From: Lysobacterales bacterium
GTDB taxonomy: Bacteria; Pseudomonadota; Gammaproteobacteria; Xanthomonadales; Xanthomonadaceae
Length of the DNA stretch: 64,000 nt
Direction of reading: 5' to 3'
NCBI GenBank assembly: GCA_019510125.1
Contig: JAEKKX010000011.1
Span: 62,001-126,000 of the forward strand
This document shows, one piece after another, positions 9,326 through 19,443 of this stretch; position 1 is the stretch's first letter, and the number at the start of each line of letters is the position of its first letter. The position numbers were made by a program, and so were the translations under genes. The notes beneath the pieces were generated by a model. The model searched no databases and was not told the origin of the DNA. It worked only from the letters and a program-made list of their open reading frames with translations.

Positions 9326-11059
9326 ATGAGACGGGTCCTCTCCGGCCAGGGGGCATCGCGCGGCGGCGCGCTGGGGCGCGCGCGCGTACGCCTGCCGCAT
9401 GCGCTGGACGTGGTCGAGGACCGGATCGAGCCCGAACTGGTCGAGGCCGAGGTCGCGCGCATGCACGCCGCGGTCGATGCGGTGCGCGAGGAAATGCACG
9501 CGCTGCGCGACCGCCTGCACGGCGCGCTCGCGCACGAGGTCGGCGAATTCCTCGACCTGCACGCGCTGCTGCTGGACGACCCCGAACTGCTGGCCGGCCT
9601 CGAAGGCCTGATCCGCACCGGCCGCTACACCGCCGACTACGCCCTGCGCCTGCAGCGCGACCGCATCGCCGCGGTGTTCGACGGCATGGACGACGCCTAT
9701 CTGCGCAGCCGCATCGACGACATCGACCAGGTCGTCGGCCGCCTGCACGCCGCGCTGCACCGGCGCGAGGCCGAACTGCAGGGCATCGCCGGCGACATCC
9801 TGGTCACCGACAGCGTGGCGCCGACCGAACTGGCGCAACTGCACGCCCAGGGCGTGCTGGCGGTGGTCACCGCCGGCGGCAGCCCGCTGTCGCACACCTC
9901 GATCCTCGCCCGCAGCCTGCACGTGCCGCTGGTGATCGGCGCCGCGCAGGCGCTGCAGAAGGTCAACGACGGCGACGTGCTGGCGGTGGATGGCGGCAGC
10001 GGTCTGGTGATCCTGGAGCCGAACGCCGACGACCTGCGCGCGCACCAGGGGCGCATGCGCGAGTACGCGCGCGAGCGCAAGCAGCTCCACCGGCTGCGGC
10101 GCGAACCCACGCGCACGCTCGACGGGGTCGACATCAAGCTGTGGGCCAACGCCGAGTCGCGCGAGGACGTGGCCGAGGCGCACGCGCTGGGCGCCGCCGG
10201 CGTCGGCCTGTACCGCACCGAATTCCTGTTCATGCACCGCCCGGCGGAACTGCGCCACACCCTGCCCGACGAGGAGGAGCAGTTCCGGGCCTATCGCGAC
10301 CTGGTGCTGGGGATGACCGGGCGCACGGTGACCATCCGCACCCTCGACATCGGCGCGGACAAGGCCGACAGCACCGGGCTGGCGCTCACCGACGAGCCCA
10401 ACCCGGCGCTGGGCCTGCGCGGCGTGCGCCTGTCGCTGGCGCGGATCGACCTGTTCCGCACCCAGTTGCGCGCGATCCTGCGCGCCAGCGGCTACGGCCC
10501 GCTGCGGGTGCTGGTGCCGATGGTCAGCGGCCGCGAGGAACTGCTCGCGGTGCGCACGCTGCTGCGCGACGTGCAGCGCGAACTGCGCGCCGAGGGCCAG
10601 GCGATGGCCGAACACGTGCCGGTCGGGGCGATGATCGAAGTGCCGTCGGCCGCGATCGCGCTGCAGACCTTCATCGCCGACACCGACTTCCTGTCGATCG
10701 GCACCAACGACCTGGTCCAGTACCTGCTCGCCGCCGACCGCACCAACGAAGCGCTGGGCGATCTGTATTCGCCGCTGCATCCGGCGGTGCTGCGGCTGTT
10801 GTTCGACGTCATCCGCGCCGCGCGCACGCAGAAGAAGCCGGTGGCGGTCTGCGGCGAGATCGCCGGCGACCCGCTGTTCGCGCCGGTGCTGCTGGCGCTG
10901 GGGCTGGAGGAGTTCAGCCTGCACCCGGGGACGCTGCTGGAGGTGCGCCGGGCGATCCGCGGCCTCGACCTGTCGGCCCTGCGCAGCCGGGCCGCGATCC
11001 TGCTGCGCGCCCGCGACCGCGCCGGCATCGAGCGCTGGCTGGCGCGCGTGGCGACGTGA
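9326..11059 (+). CDS. ptsI: PTS enzyme I (phosphoenolpyruvate-protein phosphotransferase)
   Basis: 577 residues, normal length for enzyme I. It transfers phosphate from PEP to HPr. The active-site histidine is His190 in TAGGSPLSHTSILARS. The C-terminal PEP-binding barrel is recognised from GLYRTEFLFMHR, TIRTLDIGADK and SIGTNDLVQYLLAADR with CGEIAGDP near the end. Last gene of the EIIA-HPr-EI operon except for the small membrane protein whose GTG start overlaps its stop. Confidence 0.95.
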   Translation: MRRVLSGQGASRGGALGRARVRLPHALDVVEDRIEPELVEAEVARMHAAVDAVREEMHALRDRLHGALAHEVGEFLDLHALLLDDPELLAGLEGLIRTGRYTADYALRLQRDRIAAVFDGMDDAYLRSRIDDIDQVVGRLHAALHRREAELQGIAGDILVTDSVAPTELAQLHAQGVLAVVTAGGSPLSHTSILARSLHVPLVIGAAQALQKVNDGDVLAVDGGSGLVILEPNADDLRAHQGRMREYARERKQLHRLRREPTRTLDGVDIKLWANAESREDVAEAHALGAAGVGLYRTEFLFMHRPAELRHTLPDEEEQFRAYRDLVLGMTGRTVTIRTLDIGADKADSTGLALTDEPNPALGLRGVRLSLARIDLFRTQLRAILRASGYGPLRVLVPMVSGREELLAVRTLLRDVQRELRAEGQAMAEHVPVGAMIEVPSAAIALQTFIADTDFLSIGTNDLVQYLLAADRTNEALGDLYSPLHPAVLRLLFDVIRAARTQKKPVAVCGEIAGDPLFAPVLLALGLEEFSLHPGTLLEVRRAIRGLDLSALRSRAAILLRARDRAGIERWLARVAT

Positions 11060-11418
11060 TCGACGGACGGCCGCCGCCGGACCCGGAACGGATCGCGCGC
11101 TGGGAGGACCACGCGGTGCGGCTGCTGGCCGCACGCGACGCGCCGGACAGCGTGGTCGATGCGCTGCGCCACCTCGGCTGCCCGAAGGACCTCGCGCAGG
11201 AGATCGTCGCGCGCAGCAAGGCCCCGGCGACGTCGCTGCTGCGGCGCAAGGGCGTCGGCATCCTGCTGACCGGGCTGGGCATGATCGTCGCCAGCCTGCT
11301 CGTCGCGGCATTCGCCGCCAGCGCCGATGTCCACGTCTTCAGCGGGCGGATGCTCTGGCTGCTGATCCTCGGCATCGGCACCGCGTTCTACGGCTTGTTC
11401 CAGATCGTCTTCGGCTGA
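11056..11418 (+). CDS. Small membrane protein of unknown function at the end of the PTS operon
   Basis: 120 residues starting from GTG 11056, whose first four bases overlap the ptsI stop (GTGA), indicating translational coupling. The N-terminal half is a soluble helical segment (about 10-55, with RHLGCPKDLAQEIVARS); two transmembrane helices follow (about 65-88 and 95-118). No family recognised. Its place suggests a role near the phosphorelay, but this is inference only. Confidence 0.7.
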   Translation: MIDGRPPPDPERIARWEDHAVRLLAARDAPDSVVDALRHLGCPKDLAQEIVARSKAPATSLLRRKGVGILLTGLGMIVASLLVAAFAASADVHVFSGRMLWLLILGIGTAFYGLFQIVFG

Positions 11419-11435
11419 CGCCGACCCCGATGCAC

Positions 11436-11513
11436 GCTCGGTAGAGCGGCCTTCAGGCCGCTGCTGTTGGCGTCATCTCGAAAGGCAGCGGCCTGAAGGC
11501 CGCTCTACCGAGC
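11436..11513. repeat. Head-to-head pair of GTAG REP elements (BIME-like)
   Basis: Perfect 28-bp inverted repeat: 11436-11463 and 11486-11513, separated by 22 bp. Each arm carries GTAG followed by its own small hairpin AGCGGCCTTCAGGCCGCT. The same element with 26-bp arms occurs at 27044-27129. It lies between the convergent PTS operon and purL and could also act as a bidirectional terminator. Confidence 0.9.
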
Positions 11514-11526
11514 GAATGCCTGCCCC

Positions 11527-11638
11527 ACGGCGCGCGGCAGTGCCGCGCAGCCGCCGTCGCTGGCTGAAGCCCCCGGCCCGCCGCAGCGCGGCGGGCGTTC
11601 GCGACGGCGCGCGGCAGTGCCGCGCAGCCGCCGTCGCT
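11527..11638. repeat. 35-bp direct repeat of a hairpin next to the purL stop codon
   Basis: The sequence at 11527-11561 recurs without mismatch at 11604-11638. Each copy contains the hairpin GCGCGGCAGTGCCGCGC. The second copy runs up to the first base of the purL stop anticodon triplet (11638-11640). The 42 bp between copies contains another GC hairpin (CCCGCCGCAGCGCGGCGGG). Function unknown; possibly transcript-end stabilisation for purL. Confidence 0.75.
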
Positions 11639-14600
11639 CACCCCACCGACACGCGGGCGTTGCGGAACATGCGCAGCCACGGCGCGTCTTCCGGCCACTC
11701 GGCGGGATGCCAGCTCAGGTTGGCGCTGCGCGGGGTGCGTTCGGGGTGCGGCATGAGGATGGTCACCCGGCCGTCGCGGGTGGTGAGGCCGGCGATCGCG
11801 TCCTCCGAACCGTTCGGGTTGGCCGGGTAGCTCGTCGCCGGGGCGCCGTCGCCGGCGACGTAGCGCAGGGCGACGGTCGCGGCCATGCGGTCGGCGGGCA
11901 CGTCGAACGCGACCCGGCCTTCGCCGTGGGCGATCGCCACCGGGAGCCGCGAACCGGCCATGCCGCGGAAGAACAGCGACGGCGAATCGACGACCTCCAG
12001 CATCCCGAAGCGCGCCTCGAACTGCTCGCTGCGGTTGCGCAGGAAGCGCGGCCAGTGCTCGGCGCCGGGGATGATCGCCTTGAGCTGCGACAGCATCTGG
12101 CAGCCGTTGCACACGCCCAGCGCGAAGCTGTCGGGGCGGGCGAAGAACGCCGCGAACGCGTCGCGCAGCGCCGGGCGCTCCAGGATCGAGGTCGCCCAGC
12201 CGCGGCCGGCGCCGAGCACGTCGCCGTAGCTGAAACCGCCGCAGGCCGCGAAGCCGGCGAAGCCGTCCAGCGCGACGCGTCCGGCGATGAGGTCGCTCAT
12301 GTGCACGTCGACCGCGGCGAACCCGGCGCGGTCGAAGGCCGACGCCATCTCGATCTGGCCGTTGACGCCCTGCTCGCGCAGGATCGCCACGCGCGGACGC
12401 GCGCCGGTGGAAATGTACGGCGCGGCCACGTCCCCGGCGGCATCGAAGGTGAGCTTCGGCTGCAGGCCCGGGGCATCGAAGCGGCGCACCGCGGCGCGCT
12501 CCTCGTCGGCGGATTCGGGGTTGTCGCGCAGGCGCTGCATCGCGTGGGTGACCGACCACCAGGCGTCGAACAGCGCCTCCCAGCGCCACTCGGCCAGCAC
12601 CTCGCCGTCCTCCAGCACGCGCACCGCGGCGGCGGTGGTCGGGCGGGCGATGCGCTGCGCGCATTCGATCAGGCCGTGGCGGGCGACGAGGTCGGCGAAC
12701 TCGGCGCGATCCTCCTCGGCGATCTCCACGATCAGGCCCAGCTCCTCGGTGAACAGGGTGCGCAGCGGATCGTCGCCCCAGTCGTCGAGCTGCAGGTCGA
12801 GGCCGACGTGCGAGGCGAACGCCATCTCGCACAGCGCGGCGAAGGCGCCGCCGTCGGAACGGTCGTGGCAGGCGCGGACCAGGCCGCGCCCGCGGGCGTC
12901 GCGCAGCAGCTCGAACAGCGCGCGCAGGCGTTCGGGATCGTCGAGGTCGGGCACGGCGTCCTCGCCGTGACGACCGCCGAAGCCGTCGTACACCTGCGCC
13001 AGGATCGATCCGCCCAGGCGCTTGCGGCCGGCGCCGAGACCGATCAGCCACAGTTCGGTGCCCGGCTCGCGCGAGAGCAGCGGCGTCAACTGGCCGCGCA
13101 CGTCCTCGACCGGCGCGAACGCGGTGACGATCAGCGACACCGGCGACACCGACTTGTGCGCCTCGCCGGCCTGCTGCCACTGCGCCTGCATCGACAGCGA
13201 GTCCTTGCCGACCGGGATGCTGAGGTCGAGCTCGGGGCACAGCGCCATGCCGACCGCCTTCACCGCGTCGAACAGGCGCGCGTCCTCGCCGGCGTGGCCG
13301 GCGGCGGCCATCCAGTTCGCGGACAGCTTGACCCGGTCGAGCGACGCGACCGGCGCGGCGAGCAGGTTGGTGATCGCCTCGCCGACGGCCATCCGCGCGG
13401 CGGCGGCGGCGTCGATCAGCGCCAGCGGGGTGCGCTCGCCGATCGCCATCGCCTCGCCGGAGAAAGTGTCGAAGCCCGACAGTGTGATCGCGCAATCGGC
13501 CACCGGCATCTGCCACGGCCCGACCATCTGGTCGCGCGCAGTCAGGCCGCCGACGCTGCGGTCGCCGATCGTGATCAGGAACGACTTCGCGGCCACCGCC
13601 GGGTGCGCGAGCACGCGCAGGCCGGCCTCGTGCAGGTCGATGGTCTGGCCGTTGAGCACCGGCCACGCGGTGGCCTTCGGACGACGCGCGTCGCGGTGCA
13701 TCTTCGGCGGCTTGCCGAACAGCACGTCCATCGGCAGGTCGATCGCGGGCGCCACCGGCGCGACGCCGGCGACGGCGCCCTCGCCCACCACCAGCCGCTC
13801 CTCGGCGGTCGCGGCGCCGACGACTGCGAACGGGCAGCGCTCGCGCTCGCAGATCGCGGTGAAGTCGGCCAGCCGGTGCGGGGCGACGCCGAGCACGTAG
13901 CGCTCCTGCGATTCGTTGCACCACAACTGCATCGGCGACAGCGACGGATCGTCGGTGGGCACCTTCGCCAGGTCGATCGTGCCGCCGACCGACGAGTCGT
14001 GCAGCAGTTCGGGGATCGCGTTCGACAGGCCGCCGGCGCCGACGTCGTGGACGCTGAGGATCGGATTGTCCTCGCCCAGCGCCACGCAGCGGTCGATCAC
14101 TTCCTGGCAGCGGCGCTCCATCTCCGGGTTGTCGCGCTGCACGCTGGCGAAATCGAGGTCTTCGGCGCTCTCGCCGGAGGCGACCGAACTGGCCGCGCCG
14201 CCGCCGAGGCCGATCAGCATCGCCGGGCCGCCGAGCACGATCACCGCGTCGCCGGGCGACAGCGACTTCTTCGCCACCATCGGCCGGTCGACGGCGCCGA
14301 GGCCGCCGGCGAGCATGATCGGCTTGTCGTAGGCGCGGACCAGGCCGGTGTCGGGCTCGCGGACTTCGAAGCTGCGGAAATAGCCGGCGAGGTTGGGCCG
14401 GCCGAACTCGTTGTTGAACGCGGCCGCGCCGAGCGGGCCGTCGAGCATGATCTCCAGCGCCGGCGCCATCCGCGGATTGAGCGCGCGTTCGCCTTCCCAG
14501 GGCTGCGGCAGCGTGGGGATGCGCAGGTGCGAGACGCTGAAGCCGGCGAGGCCGGCCTTGGGCTTGCCGCCGCGGCCGGTCGCGCCCTCGTCGCGGATCT

Positions 14601-15537
14601 CGCCGCCGGCGCCGGTGGAGGCGCCCGGGAACGGCGAGATCGCGGTCGGATGGTTGTGGGTCTCGACCTTGATGCAGAACGCGCTCGGGGTTTCGCCCTC
14701 GGCGCGGTATTCCAGCGTGACCGGATCGGGCCGGAACCGCTTCGCCGGGTAGCCCTCGACCACCGCGGCGTTGTCGCTGTACGCCGACAGCGTGTACGCC
14801 GGGGTCTGCGCGTGGGTGTGGCGGATCATCCGGAACAGCGACTGCGGGCCGCCGTTGTGCAGCGCCTCGCGGCCGTCGACGGTCCACGAGGCGTTGAAGA
14901 TCTTGTGCCGGCAGTGCTCGGAGTTCGCCTGCGCGAACATCATCAGCTCGACGTCGTGCGGGTCGCGGCCCAGCGCGGCGTAGCGCTCGCGCAGGTAGGC
15001 GATCTCGTCGTCGGCCAGGGCCAGCCCGAGGCGGGCGTTGGCCGCTTCCAGGTCGGCCAGCGGGATCACGTCCAGCGCGCCGCGCGCCGGCGCCGAGAAC
15101 AGCGCCGCGGCCTCGCCGGGATCGGCGAGCAGCGACTGGGTCATCGGGTCGTGCAGCGCCTTCGCCAGCGCGGCGCGGACGGCGGCGTCATCGGGGAAGC
15201 CGACGAGGTCGATGCGCATGCCGCGCTCGACCCGGAGCACCGGCTGGCCGGCGCCGCGCAGCAGCTCGGTGGCCTTGCTGGCCCAGGGCGAGATCGTGCC
15301 CAGCCGCGGCGCGACGAAGCGCGAGACCGCGCCCTCGGCCGGCGCGGCGGAGGCCGCCTGCGCTTCGAGGATGCGGTCGAGAGTGGCGGCGTCGGGCGTC
15401 CGCCCCGGTTCGGGACGGACCCAGTACACCCACCAGGCGCCGGCGACGCGGACGCCCGGGGCGATGGCTTGGAGGCGGGATTCGAGCCGTTCGCGGCGGA
15501 AAGGCGACAGGGCCGGACGGCCCTCGAGGACGATCAT
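11638..15537 (-). CDS. purL: Phosphoribosylformylglycinamidine synthase (single-chain FGAM synthase)
   Basis: 1299 residues, the large single-chain PurL of gammaproteobacteria. It converts FGAR, glutamine and ATP to FGAM in purine synthesis. The N-terminal PurS-like part starts [20 protein letters not shown]; the central AIRS-like halves include [19 protein letters not shown]; the C-terminal glutaminase has the nucleophile in [12 protein letters not shown] and the His/Glu end [10 protein letters not shown]. Start ATG 15537; a TACAAT at 15566-15571 on the reverse strand is a good -10 candidate with a leader of about 20 nt. Confidence 0.97.
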   Translation of the reverse strand: MIVLEGRPALSPFRRERLESRLQAIAPGVRVAGAWWVYWVRPEPGRTPDAATLDRILEAQAASAAPAEGAVSRFVAPRLGTISPWASKATELLRGAGQPVLRVERGMRIDLVGFPDDAAVRAALAKALHDPMTQSLLADPGEAAALFSAPARGALDVIPLADLEAANARLGLALADDEIAYLRERYAALGRDPHDVELMMFAQANSEHCRHKIFNASWTVDGREALHNGGPQSLFRMIRHTHAQTPAYTLSAYSDNAAVVEGYPAKRFRPDPVTLEYRAEGETPSAFCIKVETHNHPTAISPFPGASTGAGGEIRDEGATGRGGKPKAGLAGFSVSHLRIPTLPQPWEGERALNPRMAPALEIMLDGPLGAAAFNNEFGRPNLAGYFRSFEVREPDTGLVRAYDKPIMLAGGLGAVDRPMVAKKSLSPGDAVIVLGGPAMLIGLGGGAASSVASGESAEDLDFASVQRDNPEMERRCQEVIDRCVALGEDNPILSVHDVGAGGLSNAIPELLHDSSVGGTIDLAKVPTDDPSLSPMQLWCNESQERYVLGVAPHRLADFTAICERERCPFAVVGAATAEERLVVGEGAVAGVAPVAPAIDLPMDVLFGKPPKMHRDARRPKATAWPVLNGQTIDLHEAGLRVLAHPAVAAKSFLITIGDRSVGGLTARDQMVGPWQMPVADCAITLSGFDTFSGEAMAIGERTPLALIDAAAAARMAVGEAITNLLAAPVASLDRVKLSANWMAAAGHAGEDARLFDAVKAVGMALCPELDLSIPVGKDSLSMQAQWQQAGEAHKSVSPVSLIVTAFAPVEDVRGQLTPLLSREPGTELWLIGLGAGRKRLGGSILAQVYDGFGGRHGEDAVPDLDDPERLRALFELLRDARGRGLVRACHDRSDGGAFAALCEMAFASHVGLDLQLDDWGDDPLRTLFTEELGLIVEIAEEDRAEFADLVARHGLIECAQRIARPTTAAAVRVLEDGEVLAEWRWEALFDAWWSVTHAMQRLRDNPESADEERAAVRRFDAPGLQPKLTFDAAGDVAAPYISTGARPRVAILREQGVNGQIEMASAFDRAGFAAVDVHMSDLIAGRVALDGFAGFAACGGFSYGDVLGAGRGWATSILERPALRDAFAAFFARPDSFALGVCNGCQMLSQLKAIIPGAEHWPRFLRNRSEQFEARFGMLEVVDSPSLFFRGMAGSRLPVAIAHGEGRVAFDVPADRMAATVALRYVAGDGAPATSYPANPNGSEDAIAGLTTRDGRVTILMPHPERTPRSANLSWHPAEWPEDAPWLRMFRNARVSVG

Positions 15538-15565
15538 GTCCGGTACACGTCAGCGCGGGCCGGCG

Positions 15566-15571
15566 ATTGTA
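15566..15571 (-). promoter_or_regulatory. Candidate -10 element of purL
   Basis: Reverse strand reads TACAAT 28 bases before the purL ATG. No PurR-like operator was recognised. Called on the hexamer and its place only. Confidence 0.4.
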
Positions 15572-15664
15572 CCGGAAGCGGTCCCGCCGGGCCGTGGGCG
15601 GCCGGCGGGACCGGGGGCGAGGCCGATCGTGCGGCCCCGGCCCGGCGAACCGCGGGGCGGCGGC

Positions 15665-16486
15665 TCAGCGGCCGCCGGCCGGGGTGCCCGAGCCCGGCTT
15701 GCGCTCGGCGGCCAGCTTGTCCAGCGCTTCGAGCATGGCCGGCGGGTCCATGTAGCCCGGCAGCACCTCGCCATCCAGGTCGACGATCATCGGCGTGCCC
15801 TGCAGGCCCAGGCGCTGGCCCAGCTTGTACTCGGCGGCGACCGGGTTGTCGCAGCGCTTGGGCGGCACCGGCTGGCCGTTCTTGGCGTCGGTCAGGGCCT
15901 TGCGGCGATCGGCCGAGCACCACACCGACTCCATCGCCAGCGCGTCGGGGCTGCCCAGCCCGGCGCGCGGGAAGGCGAGGTATTCGATCGCGATGCCGAG
16001 CTTGTTGTACTCGCCGATCTGCGAGTGCAGCTTGCGGCAGTAGCCGCATTCGATGTCGGTGAACACCGCGACGGTGTGCTTGGCCGGGCCCACCGGGGCG
16101 AAGACGATGCGATCGCTGACCGGGACCTTCGCCAGTTCCTCGCGGCGCAGCGCGTTGAGGCCGTCGCGGCCGATGTCGCGCTTTTCCTTCAGGTCGTAGA
16201 CCGAGCCCTGCAACATGTAGCGGCCGTCGTCGCTGAAGTAGAGGGTCTGGCCGTTGACGATGGCTTCCTGGAAGCCGGCGATCTCGGCCGGGCCGACGCG
16301 GTCGGGGACGAGGCGCGGGTCGAGCTTCTTCAGCTCGGCGCGGACCATCGCGTCCTTGGACGCGTCCGCCGGGCGCGCGGGCGCCTTGTCGCCGGCGGCG
16401 GCGGCCTTGTCGGCGGCGGCGGGAGTGGACTGCGCGCAGGCGGACAGGCTCAGGGCGCACAACAGGGCGAACACCGGGAATTTCAT
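15665..16486 (-). CDS. dsbC: DsbC-type thiol:disulfide interchange lipoprotein
   Basis: 273 residues from ATG 16486; a start five codons upstream is possible but has no better ribosome site. The N-terminus MKFPVFALLCALSLSAC is a lipoprotein signal. After an Ala-rich linker comes a DsbC dimerisation-like domain and a thioredoxin fold with the redox pair CGYC in FTDIECGYCRKLHSQ, and the cis-proline loop LQGTPMIV. It would isomerise wrong disulfides in the periplasm. Cys pairs in VWCSADRR and PKRCDNP match the structural disulfide of DsbC. It lies 127 nt downstream of purL on the same side of the genome but reads in the same direction as xerD. Confidence 0.92.
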   Translation of the reverse strand: MKFPVFALLCALSLSACAQSTPAAADKAAAAGDKAPARPADASKDAMVRAELKKLDPRLVPDRVGPAEIAGFQEAIVNGQTLYFSDDGRYMLQGSVYDLKEKRDIGRDGLNALRREELAKVPVSDRIVFAPVGPAKHTVAVFTDIECGYCRKLHSQIGEYNKLGIAIEYLAFPRAGLGSPDALAMESVWCSADRRKALTDAKNGQPVPPKRCDNPVAAEYKLGQRLGLQGTPMIVDLDGEVLPGYMDPPAMLEALDKLAAERKPGSGTPAGGR

Positions 16487-16683
16487 ACGCGTCGATTCCA
16501 TCGAAGGGCGGGAAGGCGGGGACTGGGACCGCGGCGGGGGCGGCCGAGTTCAGCGCCGAGGGGGCGTTGTCGGCCGATTGTCGCACGCACGGGACGCCGC
16601 CGACCGTGCCGGAAGCGCCCCTTCCACGCACGCGATTCCCGGCGGTGGGCGGCCGCCGGCGCCCATTCGCCGAGGCGCCGCGG

Positions 16684-17661
16684 TCAGGCCCGCGGGTGGT
16701 GCTGCGCGTGCAGGCGCTTGAGCTGTTCGCGCGCCACCAGGGTGTAGATCTGGGTCGTGGACAGGCTGGCGTGGCCCAGCAGCATCTGCAGCGCGCGCAG
16801 GTCGGCGCCGTGGTTCAGCAGGTGGGTGGCGAAGCTGTGGCGGAGCCCGTGCGGGCTGATCCGGCGCGGATCGATCCCCGCGACCGCGGCCAGCCGCTTC
16901 ACCAGCGCCCAGAACGCCTGCCGGGTCGGCGGGGTGCCGTCGGCGTCGAGGAACAGGGCCGGCGGCGCGCGCTTCCCGGCCAGCGCCGGCCGCGCCTCGG
17001 CGAGGTAGCGCTGCAGCCAGTGCTGGGCCTCCTCGCCCAGCGGCACCAGCCGCTCGCGCCCGCCCTTGCCGGTGACCCGCAACGCGCCCTGGCGCAGGTT
17101 GACCGCGGTCGCGGGCAGGCCGACCAGCTCGCTCACGCGCAGCCCCGCGGCGTACATCAGTTCGAGCATCGCCCGGTCGCGCAGCCCGATCGGCGTGGCG
17201 GTGTCCGGCGCGGCCAGCAGCGCCTCGATCTCGCGTTCGGCCAGCGCCTTGGGCAGCGACCGCGGCAGCTTCGGCGGGTCGAGCAGCGCGGTCGGGTCGT
17301 CGCTGCGCGCGCCGCGGCGCACCTGCAGGCCGAAGAACGCGCGCAGGGTCGACAGCAGCCGGGCGTTGCTGCGCGGCGAATAGCCCTCCCGGGTGCGCCA
17401 GGCGAGGTAGTCGAACAGCACCGCGCGATCCGCGCCGGCGAGCCCGCCGCCGGCCCCATCGCGCCAGCGCGCGAAGCCTTCGAGGTCGCGCCGGTAGCTG
17501 GCCTGGGTCTGCCGCGAAAGCCCGTGCTCGGCCCAGATCGTCTCGACGAACGCGTGGATCGCCGTCGCATCGGCGTCGCGCAGCGGCGGCAGCGCGAGGA
17601 CCTGTTCGCGGCGCTGCGCCGGGGTGCGGGCGGGTGGGCGTGACGACGTGCTGGCAGCCAT
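16684..17661 (-). CDS. xerD: Site-specific tyrosine recombinase XerD
   Basis: 325 residues from ATG 17661. XerD acts with XerC at dif to resolve chromosome dimers. The N-terminal SAM-like core-binding domain ([16 protein letters not shown]) is followed by the catalytic domain with the Arg in [13 protein letters not shown], Lys in [42 protein letters not shown] with the nucleophilic Tyr. It is divergent to the RDD gene, only 41 nt away, and a -10-like TACCCT lies exactly 6 nt before the ATG, so a leaderless message is possible. Confidence 0.95.
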   Translation of the reverse strand: MAASTSSRPPARTPAQRREQVLALPPLRDADATAIHAFVETIWAEHGLSRQTQASYRRDLEGFARWRDGAGGGLAGADRAVLFDYLAWRTREGYSPRSNARLLSTLRAFFGLQVRRGARSDDPTALLDPPKLPRSLPKALAEREIEALLAAPDTATPIGLRDRAMLELMYAAGLRVSELVGLPATAVNLRQGALRVTGKGGRERLVPLGEEAQHWLQRYLAEARPALAGKRAPPALFLDADGTPPTRQAFWALVKRLAAVAGIDPRRISPHGLRHSFATHLLNHGADLRALQMLLGHASLSTTQIYTLVAREQLKRLHAQHHPRA

Positions 17662-17667
17662 GCGCAC

Positions 17668-17696
17668 AGGGTAGCGCGGGCGCGATCCCGTATCCT
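17668..17696. promoter_or_regulatory. Compact divergent promoter between xerD and the RDD gene
   Basis: In the 41-bp gap both genes have a -10-like hexamer 6 nt from the ATG: reverse-strand TACCCT at 17668-17673 for xerD and forward TATCCT at 17691-17696 for the RDD gene. The hexamers are so close that each promoter's -35 region would fall inside the opposite transcript or gene. No ribosome-binding site is seen for either. Confidence 0.45.
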
Positions 17697-17702
17697 GTCG
17701 CG

Positions 17703-18185
17703 ATGACCGCGACCGATACCGCCCCCGACGCATCGCCCGCCGCACCCGCCGCCGAGCCGGCCCGGCCGCAGGCCCTCGTCGGCCGCCGCCTGCTGGCGTT
17801 GCTGTACGACCTCTTCCCGATGCTCGGCGTGTGGTTCCTGGTCGGGGTGATCGCGCTGATCGCGCACCGCGGCGACGCCATCCACGCCGACACCCTCGCC
17901 GGCTGGCTCGAACTGATCGCGCTGTGGACCGTCACCGGGCTCTACGCCACCGTCAGTTGGCGCCGCGGCGGCCAGACCCTCGGCATGCGCCCCTGGCGCG
18001 TGCGGGTGACCGGCCGCGACGGCAAGACGCCCTCGCTGCGCGCGCTCTGGCTGCGCTACGCCGTCGGCACCGCCTCGCTGCTGTTCGCCGGCCTCGGCTT
18101 CTGGTGGGCCTGGCTCGACCGCGACCGCCTCGCCTGGCACGACCGCGCCAGCGGCACGCGACTGGTGCGGATTCCGAAGAAATAG
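17703..18185 (+). CDS. RDD family membrane protein
   Basis: 160 residues from ATG 17703. After a Pro/Ala-rich N-terminus, the RDD domain begins [15 protein letters not shown] with Arg and Asp residues in the first helix, then two or three transmembrane helices and the typical [16 protein letters not shown] loop and [17 protein letters not shown] end. RDD proteins are small inner-membrane proteins of mostly unknown role, some tied to ion exchange or secretion. It lies divergent to xerD; the lower-GC kinase gene follows after 14 nt. Confidence 0.88.
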   Translation: MTATDTAPDASPAAPAAEPARPQALVGRRLLALLYDLFPMLGVWFLVGVIALIAHRGDAIHADTLAGWLELIALWTVTGLYATVSWRRGGQTLGMRPWRVRVTGRDGKTPSLRALWLRYAVGTASLLFAGLGFWWAWLDRDRLAWHDRASGTRLVRIPKK

Positions 18186-18199
18186 CGGGAAAATCGCCA

Positions 18200-18649
18200 A
18201 TGGAAATGGTCATCTTCATCGGCGCGCAGGGTTCGGGAAAATCCACTTTCTTCCAAGAACGGTTCCGCGATACGCATCTGCGGATCAATCTGGACATGCT
18301 CCGTACCCGCCACCGCGAACGCGGCATCATCGATGCATGCCTCGCATTCAAACAGCCGCTCGTGATCGACAACACCAACCCGACCCAGGACCAGCGAGCC
18401 GTCTATCTGAAGAAGGCCAGAGCGGCGAAATTCGCGGCGACCGCCTATTTTTTCGACGTTCCCGGGGAACATCTCCTGGCCAGAAATGCGCAGAGAACGG
18501 GCAAGGCCCGCGTTCCCGAGCGCGCTGTGCTTTCAACGCTCCGCATGCTGCAGCGCCCGTCCAGGGAAGAGGGTTTTGACGCCATCTACACGGTGTGCGC
18601 GTACGGCAACGGAGAATTCTCCGTCGAAGAGATTGCAGATGAAATTTGA
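18200..18649 (+). CDS. Small P-loop kinase, polynucleotide/Zeta-like (AAA_33)
   Basis: 149 residues from ATG 18200. Walker A is GAQGSGKST at 8-16; VIDNTNPTQ downstream is the DNTN motif seen in the kinase domains of T4 Pnk-like and bacterial Pnkp-like enzymes, and a lid region follows with several arginines. It likely phosphorylates a 5'-OH of RNA or a small substrate. Base composition is visibly lower in GC than neighbours. It overlaps the Thg1-like gene by 11 nt, so the two act together; a 5'-end RNA repair role is an inference from that pairing. Confidence 0.8.
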   Translation: MEMVIFIGAQGSGKSTFFQERFRDTHLRINLDMLRTRHRERGIIDACLAFKQPLVIDNTNPTQDQRAVYLKKARAAKFAATAYFFDVPGEHLLARNAQRTGKARVPERAVLSTLRMLQRPSREEGFDAIYTVCAYGNGEFSVEEIADEI

Positions 18650-19403
18650 CGATCTGGATCGCAAGCTGCGCACCTTCGAGAGCGCCAACGATGATGTCGT
18701 CCTGCCGGGGATCCACATCGTGGCCCGGCTGGACGGCAGGAATTTCACGCGCCTGACCAAGACCGAATGGAAGCTCGAGACGCCTTTCGACGAGCGCTTT
18801 CGCGACGCGATGCTGGCGACCACGCGGCACCTGATGTCCTGCGGATTCACGACACTGTACGGATACACGCAAAGCGACGAAATTTCACTGCTGTTCCACC
18901 CCGAGGACGACACCTTCGACCGGAAGCTCCGCAAGATACTCTCCGTGCTCGCCGGCGAGGCAAGCGCATGCTTCAGCCTGGAGATGGGACGACTGGCGAC
19001 GTTCGACGCACGCGTTTGCCAACTTCCCTCGGATGAGCTCGTGATCGAGTATTTCCGCTGGCGTCACGAGGACGCGCACCGGAACTCGCTCAACGCGCAT
19101 TGCTACTGGCTGCTGCGAAAGCGCGGCGCGAGCGCAGGCGAGGCGACAAGGGCACTATCGGGCCAGAGCTCGGCGGAAAAGAACGAATTGCTGTTCTCGC
19201 ACGGCATCAACTTCAACGATCTGCCTGCGTGGCAAAAGCGCGGCGCCGGAATCTTCTGGGAAAACCATCGCAAGATCGGGCGGGATCCGAGAACGGGAAA
19301 GGAAGTCGAAACCACGCGCCGCAGGCTGGCGCAGGACATGAACCTGCCGCTCGGCGACGACTACTCCCAGTTCATCGAGCGATTGCTGCAGACCACGAAC
19401 TGA
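18639..19403 (+). CDS. Thg1-like 3'-5' RNA polymerase (tRNA-His guanylyltransferase family)
   Basis: 254 residues from ATG 18639. The family signature is clear: HIVARLDGRNFTRLTK (metal-binding Asp32) and YGYTQSDEISLLF (Asp80, Glu81), the two carboxylate sites of Thg1. SSAEKNELLFSHGINFNDLP and the AHCYWLLRK segment also fit bacterial Thg1-like proteins. Eukaryotic Thg1 adds G-1 to tRNA-His; bacterial homologues repair truncated tRNA 5' ends by templated 3'-5' addition. The gene overlaps the upstream kinase gene and shares its lower GC, so the pair was probably acquired together. It is convergent to lptG, 40 nt away. Confidence 0.9.
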   Translation: MKFDDLDRKLRTFESANDDVVLPGIHIVARLDGRNFTRLTKTEWKLETPFDERFRDAMLATTRHLMSCGFTTLYGYTQSDEISLLFHPEDDTFDRKLRKILSVLAGEASACFSLEMGRLATFDARVCQLPSDELVIEYFRWRHEDAHRNSLNAHCYWLLRKRGASAGEATRALSGQSSAEKNELLFSHGINFNDLPAWQKRGAGIFWENHRKIGRDPRTGKEVETTRRRLAQDMNLPLGDDYSQFIERLLQTTN

Positions 19404-19443
19404 ACCCGAACGCACTTCACCATGCGAAGGACCGGGTCGGGCC

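Noticed and set aside
8622-11059. Sugar-transporting PTS operon
   Set aside because: Only EIIA, HPr and EI are present; without EIIB/EIIC a regulatory phosphorelay is the better reading.
11617-16062. 1481-codon forward open frame opposite purL
   Set aside because: Antisense of a clearly recognised gene (purL) with low-complexity Arg/Gln/Ala translation.
7757-19403. One single RNA repair island comprising the RlaP-like and Thg1-like genes
   Set aside because: They are separated by about 10 kb of housekeeping genes and differ in composition, so they are reported as separate observations.
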